A stretch of DNA of 24,380 nucleotides from DATNFP01 sp035606335 (GCA_035606335.1 DATNFP010000157.1:1-24380); one strand, 5' to 3'; shown: positions 1-7,668, counted from the first letter of the stretch. Notes: generated by a model from the sequence alone, not told the origin. Program-made: numbers and translations.

Positions 1-652
1 ACCATCGCCTATAGGTAACCTGGGAGATATTACTTACCGGGCTATAGAAATATTAAAACAAGCCGATGGGATATTGTGTGAGGACACACGCACAAGCTCT
101 GTCTTGTTGCGACACTATAATATTCAAAAGCCACTCACGCCGTATCATCAGCACAATGAGCATAAAGTATTGGCTTATCTGGTAGAACAGCTGCAGGCAG
201 GCAAAACCTATGCGCTGATCACTGATGCTGGAACCCCTGGGATATCAGATCCGGGATTTTTATTGGTGCGCGAATGTATCAGGAACAATATACCCGTAGA
301 ATGCCTGCCCGGCGCTACTGCCTTTGTGCCGGCGCTTGTACAATCGGGCATACCCAGTAACCGATTTGTATTCGAAGGTTTTCTTCCCTTAAAAAAAGGA
401 CGCCAAACAATGCTAAAGCAATTAGCTGAGGAAGAACGTACCATAATTTTATATGAATCTCCCCACCGGTTAGTAAAAACACTCCAGGAACTATCTTCTG
501 CTTTTGGAAACGAAAGACAAGCAGCTGTTTGCCGGGAACTTACCAAAATGTTTGAGGAGACAAAAAAGGATACATTATCTGCATTAGCTCAACATTACGA
601 GCAACATCCACCCAAGGGGGAAATTGTAATAGTAATAGCTGGAAAAGAATAA
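1..652 (+). CDS. rsmI: 16S rRNA (cytidine1402-2'-O)-methyltransferase RsmI, 5' end cut by window
   Basis: The reading frame is open from the first bases of the window. It starts with PIGNLGDIT, then ILCEDTR, the two N-terminal signatures of the SAM-dependent RsmI/YraL family. Further motifs are TDAGTPGISDPG (SAM-binding loop) and the ESPHR segment, and the protein ends in a normal EIVIVIAGKE terminus. Only the first few residues and the start codon are missing. RsmI methylates the ribose of C1402 in the decoding centre of 16S rRNA and acts in the cytoplasm. A hairpin terminator follows a few bases after the stop. A shorter reading from the TTG at 74 would cut off the conserved PIGNLGDIT motif and is rejected. 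Confidence 0.96.
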   Translation, partial: PSPIGNLGDITYRAIEILKQADGILCEDTRTSSVLLRHYNIQKPLTPYHQHNEHKVLAYLVEQLQAGKTYALITDAGTPGISDPGFLLVRECIRNNIPVECLPGATAFVPALVQSGIPSNRFVFEGFLPLKKGRQTMLKQLAEEERTIILYESPHRLVKTLQELSSAFGNERQAAVCRELTKMFEETKKDTLSALAQHYEQHPPKGEIVIVIAGKE

Positions 653-655
653 ATT

Positions 656-686
656 AAAAAAACGTCCATTTGTCTTGGACGTTTTC
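656..686. terminator. Bidirectional intrinsic terminator after rsmI
   Basis: Perfect 10-bp arms AAAACGTCCA (659-668) and TGGACGTTTT (676-685) enclose a 7-nt loop. On the minus strand the stem is followed by seven consecutive T residues (complement of 656-662). It is therefore at least as good a terminator for leftward transcription as for rsmI. This supports the leftward RNA proposed at 656-797. Confidence 0.8.
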
Positions 687-797
687 AGTAAATTTTAAGC
701 GATAAAGACTTAACGCTATTATACCTCTTTACCAATCATGCTACATGTTTGTGCTGTATGGACTGTAGCAGGGGTCTTAGTTGTTTTGGTTAAACGT
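656..797 (-). ncRNA. Candidate small RNA, about 140 nt, leftward
   Basis: This stretch has no open frame longer than a few codons. It is preceded on the minus strand by a two-part promoter-like motif (802-832) that is repeated exactly upstream of the lipoprotein gene at 968-1216, and it ends in a stem with a U7 tract (656-685). Inside it, GCTACA/TGTAGC arms and AGCG/CGCT arms could form two further hairpins. Promoter-like motif, no coding potential and terminator together suggest a small RNA controlled by the nearby ECF sigma factor. This is inference: the start site is only estimated from the motif, and no known RNA family is recognised. Confidence 0.35.
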
Positions 798-801
798 ATA
801 T

Positions 802-832
802 CATTTATACCCTGATGCGACATAAGTAACCC
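802..832 (-). promoter_or_regulatory. Two-part promoter-like motif, copy 1 (GGGTTAC-N12-AGGGTATAAATG)
   Basis: Read on the minus strand, GGGTTAC (832-826) is followed after 12 bases by AGGGTATAAATG (813-802). The same 7 and 12 bases with the same 12-base gap occur at 1274-1244, while the gap sequences differ. Conserved boxes with an unconserved spacer of this length are what a -35/-10 pair for an alternative sigma factor looks like. It points leftward into the gene-free stretch after rsmI. Confidence 0.5.
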
Positions 833-918
833 ACTCTAATTTCATTTTTATATAACTATGTGTTAATGCCTATGGTAAAATCCAATACACATATTTCATA
901 TAAAATATTACTAATAAA

Positions 919-944
919 GAAAGGCCATTTAAAAATGGCCTTTC
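919..944 (-). terminator. Hairpin terminator of the small lipoprotein gene
   Basis: Perfect 12-bp arms GAAAGGCCATTT (919-930) and AAATGGCCTTTC (933-944). On the minus strand they lie just after the stop of the 968-1216 gene and are followed by TTTATTAG, a moderately T-rich tail. Confidence 0.7.
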
Positions 945-967
945 AAACTGATTATTTCTAAAAAAGC

Positions 968-1216
968 TTATTTGCTTTTTGTAGTAGTTGTTTTCTTTTC
1001 AGTCATTTTAGTAGTGTCAGCAGCTTTCATAGTAGTGTCAGCTGGGGCAGCAGGAGCAGCGTTCATTGTATCAGCAGGAGCTGGAGCTGGAGAAGCAGCT
1101 GGAGCTGTAGTTGATGTAGAATCTGTAGCGCTAGTAGAGCTGTTGCTGCTATTACCGCAAGAAGCTACGAAAAGGCCCATAGAAAGAGCAAGAATTCCAA
1201 ATTTTACGAATTTCAT
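968..1216 (-). CDS. Small Ala/Thr/Pro-rich lipoprotein
   Basis: An 82-residue protein. A Lys-containing start and hydrophobic stretch lead to a lipobox, LFVASC, with the lipidated Cys at residue 20. The rest is low-complexity Ser/Thr/Ala/Pro with repeated DTT and APAAPADT-like units and a Lys/Thr-rich tail (KKTTTTKSK). This matches the small, disordered cell-envelope lipoproteins of Bacteroidota; no catalytic domain is visible. It is transcribed away from the ECF sigma gene at 1405 and carries the two-part promoter-like motif upstream, so it may belong to that sigma factor's regulon. The antisense frame is long only because the gene is repetitive. Confidence 0.8.
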   Translation of the reverse strand: MKFVKFGILALSMGLFVASCGNSSNSSTSATDSTSTTAPAASPAPAPADTMNAAPAAPADTTMKAADTTKMTEKKTTTTKSK

Positions 1217-1243
1217 AATAGTATTTTTAAGTGGTTAATTATC

Positions 1244-1274
1244 CATTTATACCCTAAACAGAAAAAGGTAACCC
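1244..1274 (-). promoter_or_regulatory. Two-part promoter-like motif, copy 2, upstream of the small lipoprotein
   Basis: On the minus strand GGGTTAC (1274-1268), a 12-base gap, then AGGGTATAAATG (1255-1244), ending 28 bases before the ATG at 1216. Both boxes and the spacing are identical to the copy at 832-802. A GGGTTAC half-site also occurs on the plus strand at 1373-1379, just before the sigma gene. Its would-be -10 (AGGATTAATA) differs, has a longer gap and lies too close to the start codon, so that one is not called a promoter. Confidence 0.5.
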
Positions 1275-1404
1275 TTATAGTCTAAAAAATTTAAAGAATT
1301 TTCAATCAATTAAACCTTCGTTTTTGATGCCTATCTTTATATATTAATTGCATAGAAAATTTGCAGATCAGAGGGTTACTTTTTTGCTAAAACAGGATTA
1401 ATAA

Positions 1405-1986
1405 GTGTACAGCAGCCTATTACATACTGAACAACAGTTGCTTACAGCGCTTGCAAAAGGTGAGCGGGCTGCTACCAGTCAAATATATCAGCAACATCAT
1501 AATACGATAAGTAGCTGGATAATAAAGAATGGCGGCGCGGCAGCTGATGGGGCTGATATCTTCCAGGAGGCGATGGTGGTATTGTATGAGAAAGCGCAAA
1601 ACGAAGATTTCAGGCTTATATGTAAAATAGGCACGTATTTGTTTGCGGTGAGCAAGCATTTATGGTACAAAAAGGTTCAAAAGCAGCAGAAGCAGCCGGG
1701 GAATCTTCCGGATAAGGCAGGAATAGATGAGGAAATAGACTGGACTTATGAAGACGATATTAATGCGCATAAAGAACGGGAAACGCATTACGAACAATTG
1801 AATGTTGCTTTGGACCAATTGGGCGAACCTTGCAGATCTTTATTAAAGGCTTTTTACCATCAGGATAAAAGCATGCAGGAAATAGCCACAGAGTTCGGTT
1901 ATACAAATACCGACAATGCCAAAACACAAAAGTATAAATGCCTTGCACGTCTTCGTAAAATCTTTTACAACGCGCAGGCCAAATAA
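1405..1986 (+). CDS. ECF-type RNA polymerase sigma factor
   Basis: A 193-residue sigma-70 family protein. Region 2 is at about residues 20-90, with the DIFQEAMVVLYEK segment typical of Bacteroidota ECF sigmas. Region 4, with its helix-turn-helix, is at about 130-190 (QLGEPCRSLLKAFYH, SMQEIATEFGY, KYKCLARLRKIF). A GTG start immediately after an in-frame TAA is the only start that keeps all of region 2. It directs core RNA polymerase to a specific promoter set. Eight bases downstream begins a membrane-anchored protein with an anti-sigma-like N-terminus, so the two probably form a signalling pair. Its targets may carry the two-part motif found at 802-832 and 1244-1274. Confidence 0.88.
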   Translation: MYSSLLHTEQQLLTALAKGERAATSQIYQQHHNTISSWIIKNGGAAADGADIFQEAMVVLYEKAQNEDFRLICKIGTYLFAVSKHLWYKKVQKQQKQPGNLPDKAGIDEEIDWTYEDDINAHKERETHYEQLNVALDQLGEPCRSLLKAFYHQDKSMQEIATEFGYTNTDNAKTQKYKCLARLRKIFYNAQAK

Positions 1987-1994
1987 AAAAGAAA

Positions 1995-3077
1995 ATGTCA
2001 ACCGACAATAAAATATGGGAACTCGCTGAAGCTTATGTATCAGGTACATTAGCAGAAGCTGAGCTCATATCATTACAAAACAATGTGAATACAGACCCTA
2101 CATTTGCTTCGCAATTCCAGGAATGTGTGAATTTGCTCCAATCGCTTAATGGCAGCGGTAACCAAAAACGGTTTCGCTCCACGCTGCAGGAAATACAAGT
2201 AGAGCACACTGAAGCTAATAAGCCTGCCAAACAAGTCACCCGTACTATTTCTTTACGCGCCTATTACTGGCGCACAGGTGCAGTTGCAGCAGGTATAGCT
2301 TTGCTTACCTTTTTCTGTACTTACTGGACTATCAATCCTAAAAAATCTGCTTCTCAATACAACGTTTTGCGCGGAGAGATTGAAAATATCAAACGCTCGC
2401 AAAATCAGTTGATACAAAACATAAAGGCTCAAAAAGCACCTTCCACAGTTCCTGTAGCACAGGTAAAATATACAGGTACAGGATTTGCTCTTACCAATAA
2501 GGGATATCTCGTTACTAACTATCACGTTGTAGACGGGGCCGACTCTGTATATATCCAAAACCACAATGGCGATTACTACAAGGCATCGGTGGCTGCATTT
2601 GATGAAAATACAGATATCGCTATCCTGAAGGTGGAAGATGAAGACTTTACTTTCGGGAAAGGCGACGTTCCTTACACTTTCGTTGGCGCAAAAGCGGAAA
2701 TAGGCGAGCATGTGTTTACATTAGGGTGGCCAAATGGAGAAATAGTATATAACGAAGGTTATATCAGTGCCCGAAATGGTTTCGAAGGCGACTCATTGCA
2801 ATACAGCCTTGTGCTTCCTGCCCACCCCGGCCAGAGTGGCGCACCAATATTGGATGCTAACGGCAACATCCTCGCTATAGTCACAGCAAGGGGCAACCAG
2901 AACGATGGCAATACTTATGCTGTAAGCTCTAATGCGTTATTACAATTGCTGCATTCCTTAAACAAAGAATTAAATATACACTTACCAAAGGCCAACAAAT
3001 TGAAAAATCTTACAGCCGAACAACGTATAGCAAAATTGGAGTACTATACCTGTTCAGTAAAAGTATATAAGAAATAA
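1995..3077 (+). CDS. Membrane-anchored trypsin-like (HtrA-type) protease with anti-sigma-like N-terminus
   Basis: 360 residues. Residues 1-70 resemble the cytoplasmic part of Bacteroidota anti-sigma factors (WELAEAYVSGTL, then helical sequence). One transmembrane segment lies at about 92-112, a short coil at about 121-145, and a trypsin-like domain at about 158-300. The serine-protease triad is visible: His177 in TNYHVVDG, Asp207 in NTDIAIL and Ser281 in PGQSGAP. No PDZ domain follows. The protease would be periplasmic. It starts 8 bases after the ECF sigma gene, so the two are almost certainly co-transcribed. I infer that the N-terminus holds the sigma factor and that envelope damage sensed by the protease part could release it. 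It could instead be a protease merely co-expressed with the sigma. Confidence 0.85.
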   Translation: MSTDNKIWELAEAYVSGTLAEAELISLQNNVNTDPTFASQFQECVNLLQSLNGSGNQKRFRSTLQEIQVEHTEANKPAKQVTRTISLRAYYWRTGAVAAGIALLTFFCTYWTINPKKSASQYNVLRGEIENIKRSQNQLIQNIKAQKAPSTVPVAQVKYTGTGFALTNKGYLVTNYHVVDGADSVYIQNHNGDYYKASVAAFDENTDIAILKVEDEDFTFGKGDVPYTFVGAKAEIGEHVFTLGWPNGEIVYNEGYISARNGFEGDSLQYSLVLPAHPGQSGAPILDANGNILAIVTARGNQNDGNTYAVSSNALLQLLHSLNKELNIHLPKANKLKNLTAEQRIAKLEYYTCSVKVYKK

Positions 3078-3101
3078 TCGTCCTATTTTAACACACACGC
3101 C

Positions 3102-3132
3102 AGCGGCAGTAGTAATACTGCTGCTTTTTTTT
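3102..3132 (+). terminator. Intrinsic terminator of the sigma/protease operon
   Basis: Arms AGCGGCAGTA (3102-3111) and TACTGCTGCT (3116-3125), with one G-T pair and a 4-base loop, followed by a run of eight T (3125-3132). Confidence 0.85.
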
Positions 3133-3152
3133 ATATAGCAGATACATTATTA

Positions 3153-3189
3153 TTTGCATCGATTCATAACCCTTTATTGCCTAAATTTG
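3153..3189 (+). promoter_or_regulatory. Probable Bacteroidota-type promoter of tatC-rpiB
   Basis: TAAATTTG at 3182-3189 matches the TAnnTTTG -7 element of Bacteroidota housekeeping promoters. A TTTG at 3153-3156 lies somewhat further upstream than usual (25 bases), so the -33 assignment is weak. The implied start site is only about 15 bases before the GTG at 3209. Confidence 0.4.
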
Positions 3190-3208
3190 CGGCCTGTAAT
3201 CAATCAAG

Positions 3209-4066
3209 GTGAGCATTCTTAGAAATTTCCTGAACAGCAGAAAGGATAATCCACTGGGAGAGATGAGTTTTCTCGACCATATAGAAGACCTCAGGTGGCA
3301 CATTATCCGCTCTGTGGCTGTTGTATTGATTGCGGCCATTGCAGTTTTCGCCAAAATAGAATGGATATTCGACCGCATTATACTAGGCCCCGCTCATAAC
3401 GATTTCATTTCCTACAAATGGTTTTGCAAACTGGCCCAGGTTACCCACGCTTATTCTTTATGTCTTGGCGAGGTAAAACTAAAATTCCAGAACACCACTA
3501 TTACCGGCCAGTTTATGATGAGCTTGTCCGTATCTATGATGGTGGGATTTATCATTTCATTTCCCTACATACTTTGGGAGCTGTGGCGCTTTATAAAACC
3601 CGCTTTAAAACCTACAGAAGTAAAGTATGCGCGCGGTATCGTATTCTGGTGCTCTGCATTATTTTTCACCGGAGTTGTTTTTGCTTACCTGATACTGGTG
3701 CCTTACACCATCAACTTTTTCAGCGGATACACGCTTAGCCCTCTGTTTCAAAACATTATCACGATTGATAATTATTACGACACCCTGAGCGACATGCTGA
3801 TGGGCATAGGCATTGTGTTCGAGCTGCCGGTAATTGTATATTTCCTCTCGCGCATAGGTATCCTCACCCCAAAAATAATGCGCACAAGGCGCCGGTATGC
3901 CATTGTGATATTGCTTATCGTTTCAGAGCTCATCACACCGCCCGATCTGTTTAGTTGTCTATTGGTATTTATACCTTTGTATATATTGTACGAAATTTCA
4001 GTATTCATCAGCAGCCGTGCAGCAAAAGAGCTAAAGAAAAAACGCGAGCTGGAACAAAATAGTTAG
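3209..4066 (+). CDS. tatC: Sec-independent protein translocase subunit TatC
   Basis: 285 residues with six hydrophobic segments and the family signature MSFLDHIEDLRWHIIRS near residues 19-35, the cytoplasmic N-terminal helix that binds twin-arginine signal peptides. Conserved FISFPYILWELWRFIKPAL and YFLSRIGI segments follow. TatC is the inner-membrane receptor of the Tat pathway, which exports folded proteins; tatA/tatB are not in this window. The GTG start gives an 18-residue leader before the usual MSFLDH; initiation at the ATG of that Met is possible. The gene ends two bases before rpiB, so the two form an operon. Confidence 0.95.
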   Translation: MSILRNFLNSRKDNPLGEMSFLDHIEDLRWHIIRSVAVVLIAAIAVFAKIEWIFDRIILGPAHNDFISYKWFCKLAQVTHAYSLCLGEVKLKFQNTTITGQFMMSLSVSMMVGFIISFPYILWELWRFIKPALKPTEVKYARGIVFWCSALFFTGVVFAYLILVPYTINFFSGYTLSPLFQNIITIDNYYDTLSDMLMGIGIVFELPVIVYFLSRIGILTPKIMRTRRRYAIVILLIVSELITPPDLFSCLLVFIPLYILYEISVFISSRAAKELKKKRELEQNS

Positions 4067-4068
4067 TC

Positions 4069-4521
4069 ATGGAAAACATAGTATTTAATAAACTGTTGCC
4101 TCTTGCCATAGGTGCCGACCACGCAGGTTTCGAATATAAAGAAGCCATTAAGAAAACATTGCTGGAAGCCGGCTGGTTGGTAGAAGATAAAGGGACATTT
4201 AGCACCGATAGCGTTGACTATCCTGATTTCGCGCACCCTGTAGCCATAATGGTAGCGGAAGGAAAAGCAGCCGCAGGAATATTAATATGCGGCAGTGGCA
4301 ACGGTGTGTGCATGACGGCAAACAAACACCACGGCATACGCGCTGCTTTATGTTGGAATGAAGAGTTGACACAACTGGCACGCACACATAATAACGCAAA
4401 CGTTCTTTGCATCCCCTCCCGTTTTATATCCCTTGACTTAGCTCAAAAAATGGTAGATATTTTTACTTCTACTCCATTCGAGGGCGGGCGGCATGAGCGC
4501 AGGGTTGAAAAAATTGATTAA
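4069..4521 (+). CDS. rpiB: Ribose-5-phosphate isomerase B
   Basis: 150 residues, the full length for RpiB/LacA-type sugar-phosphate isomerases. Visible motifs are GADHAGFEYK (15-24, phosphate/ring binding), ILICGSGNGVCMTANK with the catalytic Cys at residue 74, HNNANVLCIPSRFI, and the C-terminal FEGGRHERRV. It interconverts ribose-5-phosphate and ribulose-5-phosphate in the non-oxidative pentose phosphate pathway in the cytoplasm. The ATG is two bases after the tatC stop and no promoter space exists, so it is probably transcribed with tatC. The pairing looks positional rather than functional. Confidence 0.95.
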   Translation: MENIVFNKLLPLAIGADHAGFEYKEAIKKTLLEAGWLVEDKGTFSTDSVDYPDFAHPVAIMVAEGKAAAGILICGSGNGVCMTANKHHGIRAALCWNEELTQLARTHNNANVLCIPSRFISLDLAQKMVDIFTSTPFEGGRHERRVEKID

Positions 4522-4523
4522 AT

Positions 4524-4552
4524 AAAAAAACCGGATGTTATCCGGTTTTTTT
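4524..4552. terminator. Bidirectional terminator between convergent rpiB and asd
   Basis: CCGGA (4531-4535) and TCCGG (4541-4545) form a GC core. It is flanked by a run of seven A and a run of seven T, which extend the stem and give a T-tract in both directions. It lies between the rpiB stop and the asd stop and serves both. Confidence 0.9.
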
Positions 4553-4571
4553 ATGCTCTTCTATCTAATAA

Positions 4572-5561
4572 TTATATCCATTGTTTTTTGTGGAGATATT
4601 CCGCTATCTGCACTGCGTTTGTTGCAGCGCCTTTTCTTAAGTTATCCGACACCACCCAGCAGTTCAGTGTATTAGGCTGTGAATAATCTCTCCTGATACG
4701 GCCTACAAATACCTCGTCCTTACCTGATGAATACAATGGCATAGGATATTGGTTTTGTTGTGGTTCATCTTTTACTATCACCCCTGGCATTTCAGATAAT
4801 ATTTTTCTTACCTCACTTTCTTCAAAATCTTTCTCGAACTCTATGTTCACACTTTCGCTATGGCCGCCCATTACCGGAACGCGAACTGTAGTAGCTGTAA
4901 CCTTAATATTATTGTCGCCCATTATCTTGCATGTCTCATGCACCATTTTCATCTCCTCTTTTGTATAGCCATTATCCTGGAAAACATCTATATGAGGGAT
5001 CACATTCATATCTATCAGGTAGGGATATACGCCAAACCCATGACCACCGGCACGTTCATCCAGCATTTCTTTCACTGCCTTTTGCCCTGTACCTGTCACC
5101 GACTGATAAGTACTAACGACAACACGTTTTATTCCATAACGATCGTGCAGCGGTTTCAGCACCATTACCATTTGTATGGTAGAGCAGTTTGGGTTAGCTA
5201 TTATCAGGTCTTCTTTGTTTAATGCATCACCGTTCACTTCGGGCACTATCAGTTTCTTATCGTTGTCCATGCGCCATGCCGATGAATTGTCAACCACATA
5301 ACAACCTATCTCTGCAAACTTCGGGGCCAATGCCAATGAAGTGCTGCCACCTGCTGAAAATATTGCCAGCTGAGGCTTTCGTGCTATTGCGTCGTCTACT
5401 GATGTAACATTGTATTCCTTCCCCTTAAAAGACACCTTCAGTCCTACCGACTTCTCGGATGCCACAGGGATCAATTCTGTAACTGGGAAATTTCTTTCTT
5501 CCAGTATGTGCAACATAGTACTACCTACCAAACCCGTAGCACCAACAACAGCTACTCGCAT
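4572..5561 (-). CDS. asd: Aspartate-semialdehyde dehydrogenase
   Basis: 329 residues, full family length. The N-terminal NADP-binding GATGLVGS is at 7-14, the active-site Cys126 lies in NPNCSTIQ, and the active-site His234 lies in MGGHSESVNIEFE. It reduces aspartyl-4-phosphate to aspartate-4-semialdehyde, the branch point to lysine/diaminopimelate, threonine and methionine. It stands alone, convergent with rpiB. The ATG at 5561 places the Rossmann motif exactly at the N-terminus, so the start is secure. Confidence 0.97.
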   Translation of the reverse strand: MRVAVVGATGLVGSTMLHILEERNFPVTELIPVASEKSVGLKVSFKGKEYNVTSVDDAIARKPQLAIFSAGGSTSLALAPKFAEIGCYVVDNSSAWRMDNDKKLIVPEVNGDALNKEDLIIANPNCSTIQMVMVLKPLHDRYGIKRVVVSTYQSVTGTGQKAVKEMLDERAGGHGFGVYPYLIDMNVIPHIDVFQDNGYTKEEMKMVHETCKIMGDNNIKVTATTVRVPVMGGHSESVNIEFEKDFEESEVRKILSEMPGVIVKDEPQQNQYPMPLYSSGKDEVFVGRIRRDYSQPNTLNCWVVSDNLRKGAATNAVQIAEYLHKKQWI

Positions 5562-5764
5562 GCTAAAAATTCATTTTGGCCGCAAAAATACGATTTGGGA
5601 GCGAGACCACCACGCAATAGCTACTGATAATATCAGGCTTGTTTTAATGCATTGTTTCTTTTGCTCTTAGCAGGAATACTACTATTAGATGTCTGTTGCC
5701 ACGCTCGCTTGTACGTCCAGGGCATCGCTGTGCTATCTTGAATTATATCTTACTCTATTGTTGG
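5562..5764. other. Junction between asd and accessory island 1
   Basis: About 200 bases hold the presumed asd upstream region (near 5562-5660) and then sequence with no convincing gene, terminator or repeat. No direct or inverted terminal repeat marking an insertion boundary was seen here. Confidence 0.4.
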
Positions 5765-6274
5765 CTATTTAAATTTTAGTTTCTTTAGTTGTTTATTCAT
5801 AGCTTTTAAACCGTTGTATATTTCCTCAAAATTTCTAATTGTTGCGGAAGGCGCCATCAAGGATGGAGTAGTACCTGATAAATGTGTATGTGCACAGTCA
5901 TTTCGTACTTTTGCAAGAGTATCTAATGCAGGTATCATAGTAATAAAGTCTCTATTGGCGGACAAAATTGTCTCAAACTTTTCTATTAAAACAAGGCCAA
6001 TCAAGTCTTTGAGAAGCTTATTTCGTATGTATTGTTCATATTTAAACCCCGAATTTTTTTTTATAGTTTCGGTATCATATTGTCTGTAATTTGTCGGAGA
6101 CAAATTGCCACTGCACAAATTTCGCACTATCGAGTCTAGGCATTCTTCAATCCAACCTGAAGCTTCAATTATAGCTAATTTCGAATATAATTTTGGCTTT
6201 GCAAAGCCTCTGGAAGCACTATAAAGAGCATTTAGTTCCTTTAACGTTTTGGTTATATGCCTTTTTGATATCAT
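5765..6274 (-). CDS. HEPN-domain protein, probable RNase partner of DUF262 protein
   Basis: 169 mostly helical residues. Near the end is AKVRNDCAHTH, whose R124-x4-H129 is the catalytic signature of HEPN ribonucleases. It starts 11 bases after the stop of the DUF262 gene, on the same strand, so the two are surely one operon. HEPN proteins next to DUF262 proteins are a recurring pairing in defence and toxin contexts (MAE_28990- or RiboL-PSP-type HEPN families). I infer an RNA-cleaving effector held in check or triggered by the DUF262 partner. Assignment to a particular HEPN family is not certain. The gene is AT-rich compared with asd. Confidence 0.65.
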   Translation of the reverse strand: MISKRHITKTLKELNALYSASRGFAKPKLYSKLAIIEASGWIEECLDSIVRNLCSGNLSPTNYRQYDTETIKKNSGFKYEQYIRNKLLKDLIGLVLIEKFETILSANRDFITMIPALDTLAKVRNDCAHTHLSGTTPSLMAPSATIRNFEEIYNGLKAMNKQLKKLKFK

Positions 6275-6285
6275 TTGGATAGGGT

Positions 6286-7494
6286 TTACTGACCACTGAA
6301 AATTCTTTCTGCGGCATTAAGGCGTCCTAAGACTTTCTGTTTGTTTGCTAGGCCTTCTTTAATATTGACTTCGGAAAAATTATCGTCTTGGATTAGATTA
6401 TTGAAATATCTTTTTAGAACTAATGAGGTCTTATTCTGTAACCTATTAATGTTTTTTGCAATGCCATAAAGAAGCGCCTCTATTATTACATTGCTACTTT
6501 TAGTCAACTGTTTCTTATCTGATATTTTGTCGTAGATTAACTGTACTGATTCATTAAACAAATTGGTTTTTAATTCTATCCATTTATTGTCAGGATTTCT
6601 ATTTCTTGCCATATATTCATTCAAAAACTTGGATAAAGCACCTTCGTACGTATCCTTATTATCATAAAATGAAAAAAATCTTAAAATCAGTTCTTCCTTC
6701 GATAGTCTATAACTCTTATTATCCGCAAGCCCTAGAATTTTTCGCCATTCGGGTCGATGATTCATTCTTTTTATTAAACTATTGAATTTCCCATTATATA
6801 TAGCATTTCTTATTTCCTGATTTGTAAGCCTTATTCCACCTGTATTGAGCCTATGGAAAATTGTAAATAGATAATTTGTATGTTGTGACTTGCTATAATC
6901 ACATCTGAGAACTGTAATTGGAATAGTTAAATTAGCAAGACGTGTAAAAAGAATGCCATTATCAGTTTCTTTTACTTCCGAAACGAATTTACCTCTTAAC
7001 CTTTCATCAATATCATCAAGTCTTGATAATTTCCAGTCATTATCCGTTTCTAAAAATTTTATTATACTTGTAATACGTTGCAGGCCATCTATAACTTGCC
7101 ATTTTTCAGTTTTATAATCTAAACTGAAGCACATGCTAGGTATAGGCAACTTTTTTATTAAAGAGTCAATAAAGCGCGTTTTTTGTGTATCTGCCCAAAC
7201 TTCATCTCTTTGAAAATCCGGATTAATATCTAAGTCTTTCTCTTTATACATTCGAAATAAGTCAGCACAAGATCTCAATTCATTATATGCTATGATATCG
7301 TCAGGCGGAAGCTCATTATAATCTTCCTGTAAAAAGGTATAGTCTATATCCTCAATATCGTCATCAACTTTTTCATTTAATTTTTTCTTCGACAAATCGG
7401 TAGCATCCAAATTTTCAACGTCATCGTTAACCTCTTCAGTTAATTTTTTCCTTGCGATAGAGTTTGCAGCTTTTTTGTAAATCCTTGGTGCCAT
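6286..7494 (-). CDS. DUF262 (ParB/GmrS-N-like) protein
   Basis: 402 residues. The DUF262 core at about 65-240 shows INPDFQRDEVW (90-100) and VIDGLQR (134-140), the DGQQR-type nucleotide-binding loop seen in GmrS/BrxU-type modification-dependent systems and ParB/sulfiredoxin relatives. No HNH (DUF1524) domain follows, unlike in the two-domain type IV enzymes. The N-terminus has a duplicated acidic unit: KKLTEEVNDDVENLD (16-30) and KKLNEKVDDDIEDID (37-51). The gene heads an operon with a HEPN gene. A plausible reading is that DUF262 hydrolyses NTP and senses invading DNA or its modification while HEPN provides the nuclease. The exact trigger is unknown. Confidence 0.8.
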   Translation of the reverse strand: MAPRIYKKAANSIARKKLTEEVNDDVENLDATDLSKKKLNEKVDDDIEDIDYTFLQEDYNELPPDDIIAYNELRSCADLFRMYKEKDLDINPDFQRDEVWADTQKTRFIDSLIKKLPIPSMCFSLDYKTEKWQVIDGLQRITSIIKFLETDNDWKLSRLDDIDERLRGKFVSEVKETDNGILFTRLANLTIPITVLRCDYSKSQHTNYLFTIFHRLNTGGIRLTNQEIRNAIYNGKFNSLIKRMNHRPEWRKILGLADNKSYRLSKEELILRFFSFYDNKDTYEGALSKFLNEYMARNRNPDNKWIELKTNLFNESVQLIYDKISDKKQLTKSSNVIIEALLYGIAKNINRLQNKTSLVLKRYFNNLIQDDNFSEVNIKEGLANKQKVLGRLNAAERIFSGQ

Positions 7495-7623
7495 AACACA
7501 TATTTTTTCTAAAAATAATGATTTGAATTAAGGAGTACATAAGAATTACGGGATTATTTAATAGTTACATATACAAACGCATTCTATGACTTATATTCAT
7601 TACTGGTTGAAGTGTTTCTTCCC

Positions 7624-7668
7624 CGAGTAGTCTCCAAACTACGTTTGAGTTGGTTGTAAACTCATTTG
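7624..7668. repeat. Degenerate copy of the palindromic repeat
   Basis: GTAGT (7627-7631) and ACTAC (7638-7642) around CTCCAA, followed by a weaker GAGTT/AACTC pair, resemble the better-preserved repeats at 9948, 10266 and 11337. It lies between the DUF262 gene and the 3' end of the exported cassette, inside a 236-base gap with no other recognised feature. Confidence 0.5.

Noticed and set aside
972..1238. Plus-strand open frame opposite the small lipoprotein gene
   Set aside because: It arises from the repetitive Ala/Thr codons of the real gene, which has a signal peptide, lipobox and terminator on the other strand.
1372..1404. GGGTTAC before the sigma gene as a third complete two-box promoter
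   Set aside because: The second box (AGGATTAATA) differs, the gap is 14 rather than 12 bases, and transcription would start after the GTG start codon.
2253..2711. Minus-strand open frame opposite the protease gene
   Set aside because: It is a Cys-rich product without domain features, lying antisense to a protease with a complete catalytic triad.
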